The translations under genes were made by a program, and so were the position numbers. Source: Proteobacteria bacterium UBA664 (lineage in GTDB: Bacteria > Pseudomonadota > Gammaproteobacteria > UBA7966). From it: a DNA stretch of 6,967 bases. Shown piece after piece: positions 6,476 through 6,967 of the stretch; the first letter of the stretch is position 1, and every line of letters begins with the position of its first letter. Under the pieces are notes generated by a model. The model was not told where the DNA came from and ran no database searches. It worked only from the letters and a program-made list of their open reading frames with translations. Where the stretch lies: positions 1 through 6,967 of the forward strand of contig DBNU01000199.1 in NCBI GenBank assembly GCA_002299125.1, written 5' to 3'.

Positions 6476-6835
6476 ATGGCGACGCTGGAGCAGCAACGCG
6501 CGCAGCATGCTTGGAGCAAAGCGAAAGACGGAATCGATCGGCATGGTAAGGATTACGTCAACGATGCCAAGGGTCTGCCTGCCCTCATCATGAACAGCGG
6601 TCTGATGCAGGTGATGGCCTTTCTGCATGCCAAGAACGGGCGCCATGAAGTTTTGGCCCAACATCTGCGCGACTGGTTGGCAATCCAATGCGGGACACCA
6701 CGCGAATTCGAACCGTTCATGCAGGCCCTGCTGACCAGCGAGGATGGCCTGAAGGTCCAGTCCATCACTGCCGAGGCCTTCGCCTGGCTGAAGTGGTTGC
6801 GGCAAATGGCTTCGGCCGGTGCGGGAGGGCAGTGA
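6476..6835 (+). CDS. cmr5: Cmr5 small subunit
   Basis: Cmr5 is the small all-helical subunit that forms the second filament of the Cmr complex beside Cmr4 and helps hold the target RNA. The 119 residues fit the family length. The diagnostic core 'LPALIMNSGLMQVMAFLHAK' lies at 34-53, with a preceding helix 'QRAQHAWSKAKDGI'. The C-terminal 'ITAEAFAWLKWLRQMA' at 97-112 matches the usual 'iT.EalaLl.WLrrfA' ending. The start is ATG 6476, one base after the cmr4 stop (TGACATG). The bases before it are G-rich, and coupling to cmr4 translation is likely. It is basic-to-neutral with no catalytic motifs, as expected for a structural subunit. Confidence 0.95.
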   Translation: MATLEQQRAQHAWSKAKDGIDRHGKDYVNDAKGLPALIMNSGLMQVMAFLHAKNGRHEVLAQHLRDWLAIQCGTPREFEPFMQALLTSEDGLKVQSITAEAFAWLKWLRQMASAGAGGQ

Positions 6836-6836
6836 C

Positions 6837-6967
6837 ATGCCAGTCGCCGCTGTGCCTGCTTACCTGGGCGTCGAATTCAAGGATGCCTCGCCGGGGCTAC
6901 GCTTCGGTATGTATCTGAAGCTCTGGGGCGTAAACCGGCGCACGCAAGAGTTGTTGTGGGGCACCTT
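6837..6967 (+). CDS. cmr6: Cmr6 RAMP subunit (3' end beyond the window)
   Basis: Only the first 43 codons are present: the frame opens at ATG 6837 and stays open to the window edge. The start has GGGAGGG at 6823-6829, 7 nt upstream, and sits one base after the cmr5 stop, with the same TGACATG junction as cmr4-cmr5. 'SPGLRFGMYLKLWG' at residues 18-31 resembles the first strand of a Cmr6 RAMP domain, in which a proline-glycine and 'F.lYl..W' pattern is common. Cmr6 joins Cmr1 at the crRNA 3' end. The call depends on operon position as much as on sequence, since the diagnostic glycine loops would lie downstream. Confidence 0.82.
   Translation, partial: MPVAAVPAYLGVEFKDASPGLRFGMYLKLWGVNRRTQELLWGT

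Noticed and set aside
5485..6519. A 344-codon minus-strand open frame across cmr4
   Set aside because: It lies wholly opposite the recognisable Cmr4 protein and has no family motif of its own.
1..6967. CRISPR array, tRNA, rRNA or insertion sequence
   Set aside because: No regularly spaced repeats, RNA-gene-like structure, transposase or long terminal inverted repeats were seen. Nearly the whole window is accounted for by protein genes.

Overview
The window carries most of a type III-B (Cmr) CRISPR-Cas effector operon from a high-GC bacterium. The order on the + strand is cmr1 (5' part missing), cmr2/cas10, cmr3, cmr4, cmr5 and cmr6 (only the first 43 codons). Family assignments rest on recognisable motifs: the glycine-rich RAMP loop in Cmr1, the HD, GGDD and 'GPVQDFI' signatures in Cmr2, the N-terminal RAMP motifs in Cmr3 and Cmr4, and the 'LPALIMNSGL' core of Cmr5. 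Codon use and the style of the proteins suggest a proteobacterium, perhaps a betaproteobacterium. That is an impression; the sequence does not name a species.

Layout: cmr1 ends at 736 and cmr2 begins 10 nt later. The cmr2 stop overlaps the cmr3 start (ATGA, 3629-3632). The operon is then interrupted. Between cmr3 and cmr4, on the opposite strand, lies a compact two-gene type II toxin-antitoxin module: a Phd/YefM-like antitoxin (5472 to 5176) and a VapC-type PIN-domain ribonuclease (5179 to 4784). cmr4, cmr5 and cmr6 then follow with 1-nt gaps and identical TGACATG junctions. There is no CRISPR array, cas1/cas2, cas6, CARF effector, tRNA or rRNA in the window. No stretch over 300 bases lacks a gene.

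How it works together: by family knowledge, Cmr2 and Cmr3 hold the crRNA 5' tag end, Cmr4 and Cmr5 form the two helical filaments, and Cmr6 and Cmr1 cap the 3' end. Cmr4 cleaves target RNA. Cmr2 contributes the HD nuclease and the Palm/GGDD cyclic-oligoadenylate synthase. All of these catalytic motifs are present, so the complex looks functional. In contrast, the cysteines of the Cmr2 zinc finger have mostly been lost.

The most unusual feature is the inverted toxin-antitoxin module inside the effector operon. A 7-bp direct repeat (GATGACC) flanks it, and collapsing the two copies gives an ordinary cmr3-cmr4 junction. This suggests a discrete insertion into a once-continuous cmr operon. The antitoxin's upstream region overlaps the cmr4 leader and holds two GTCAT/ATGAC palindromes that could be the module's operator.
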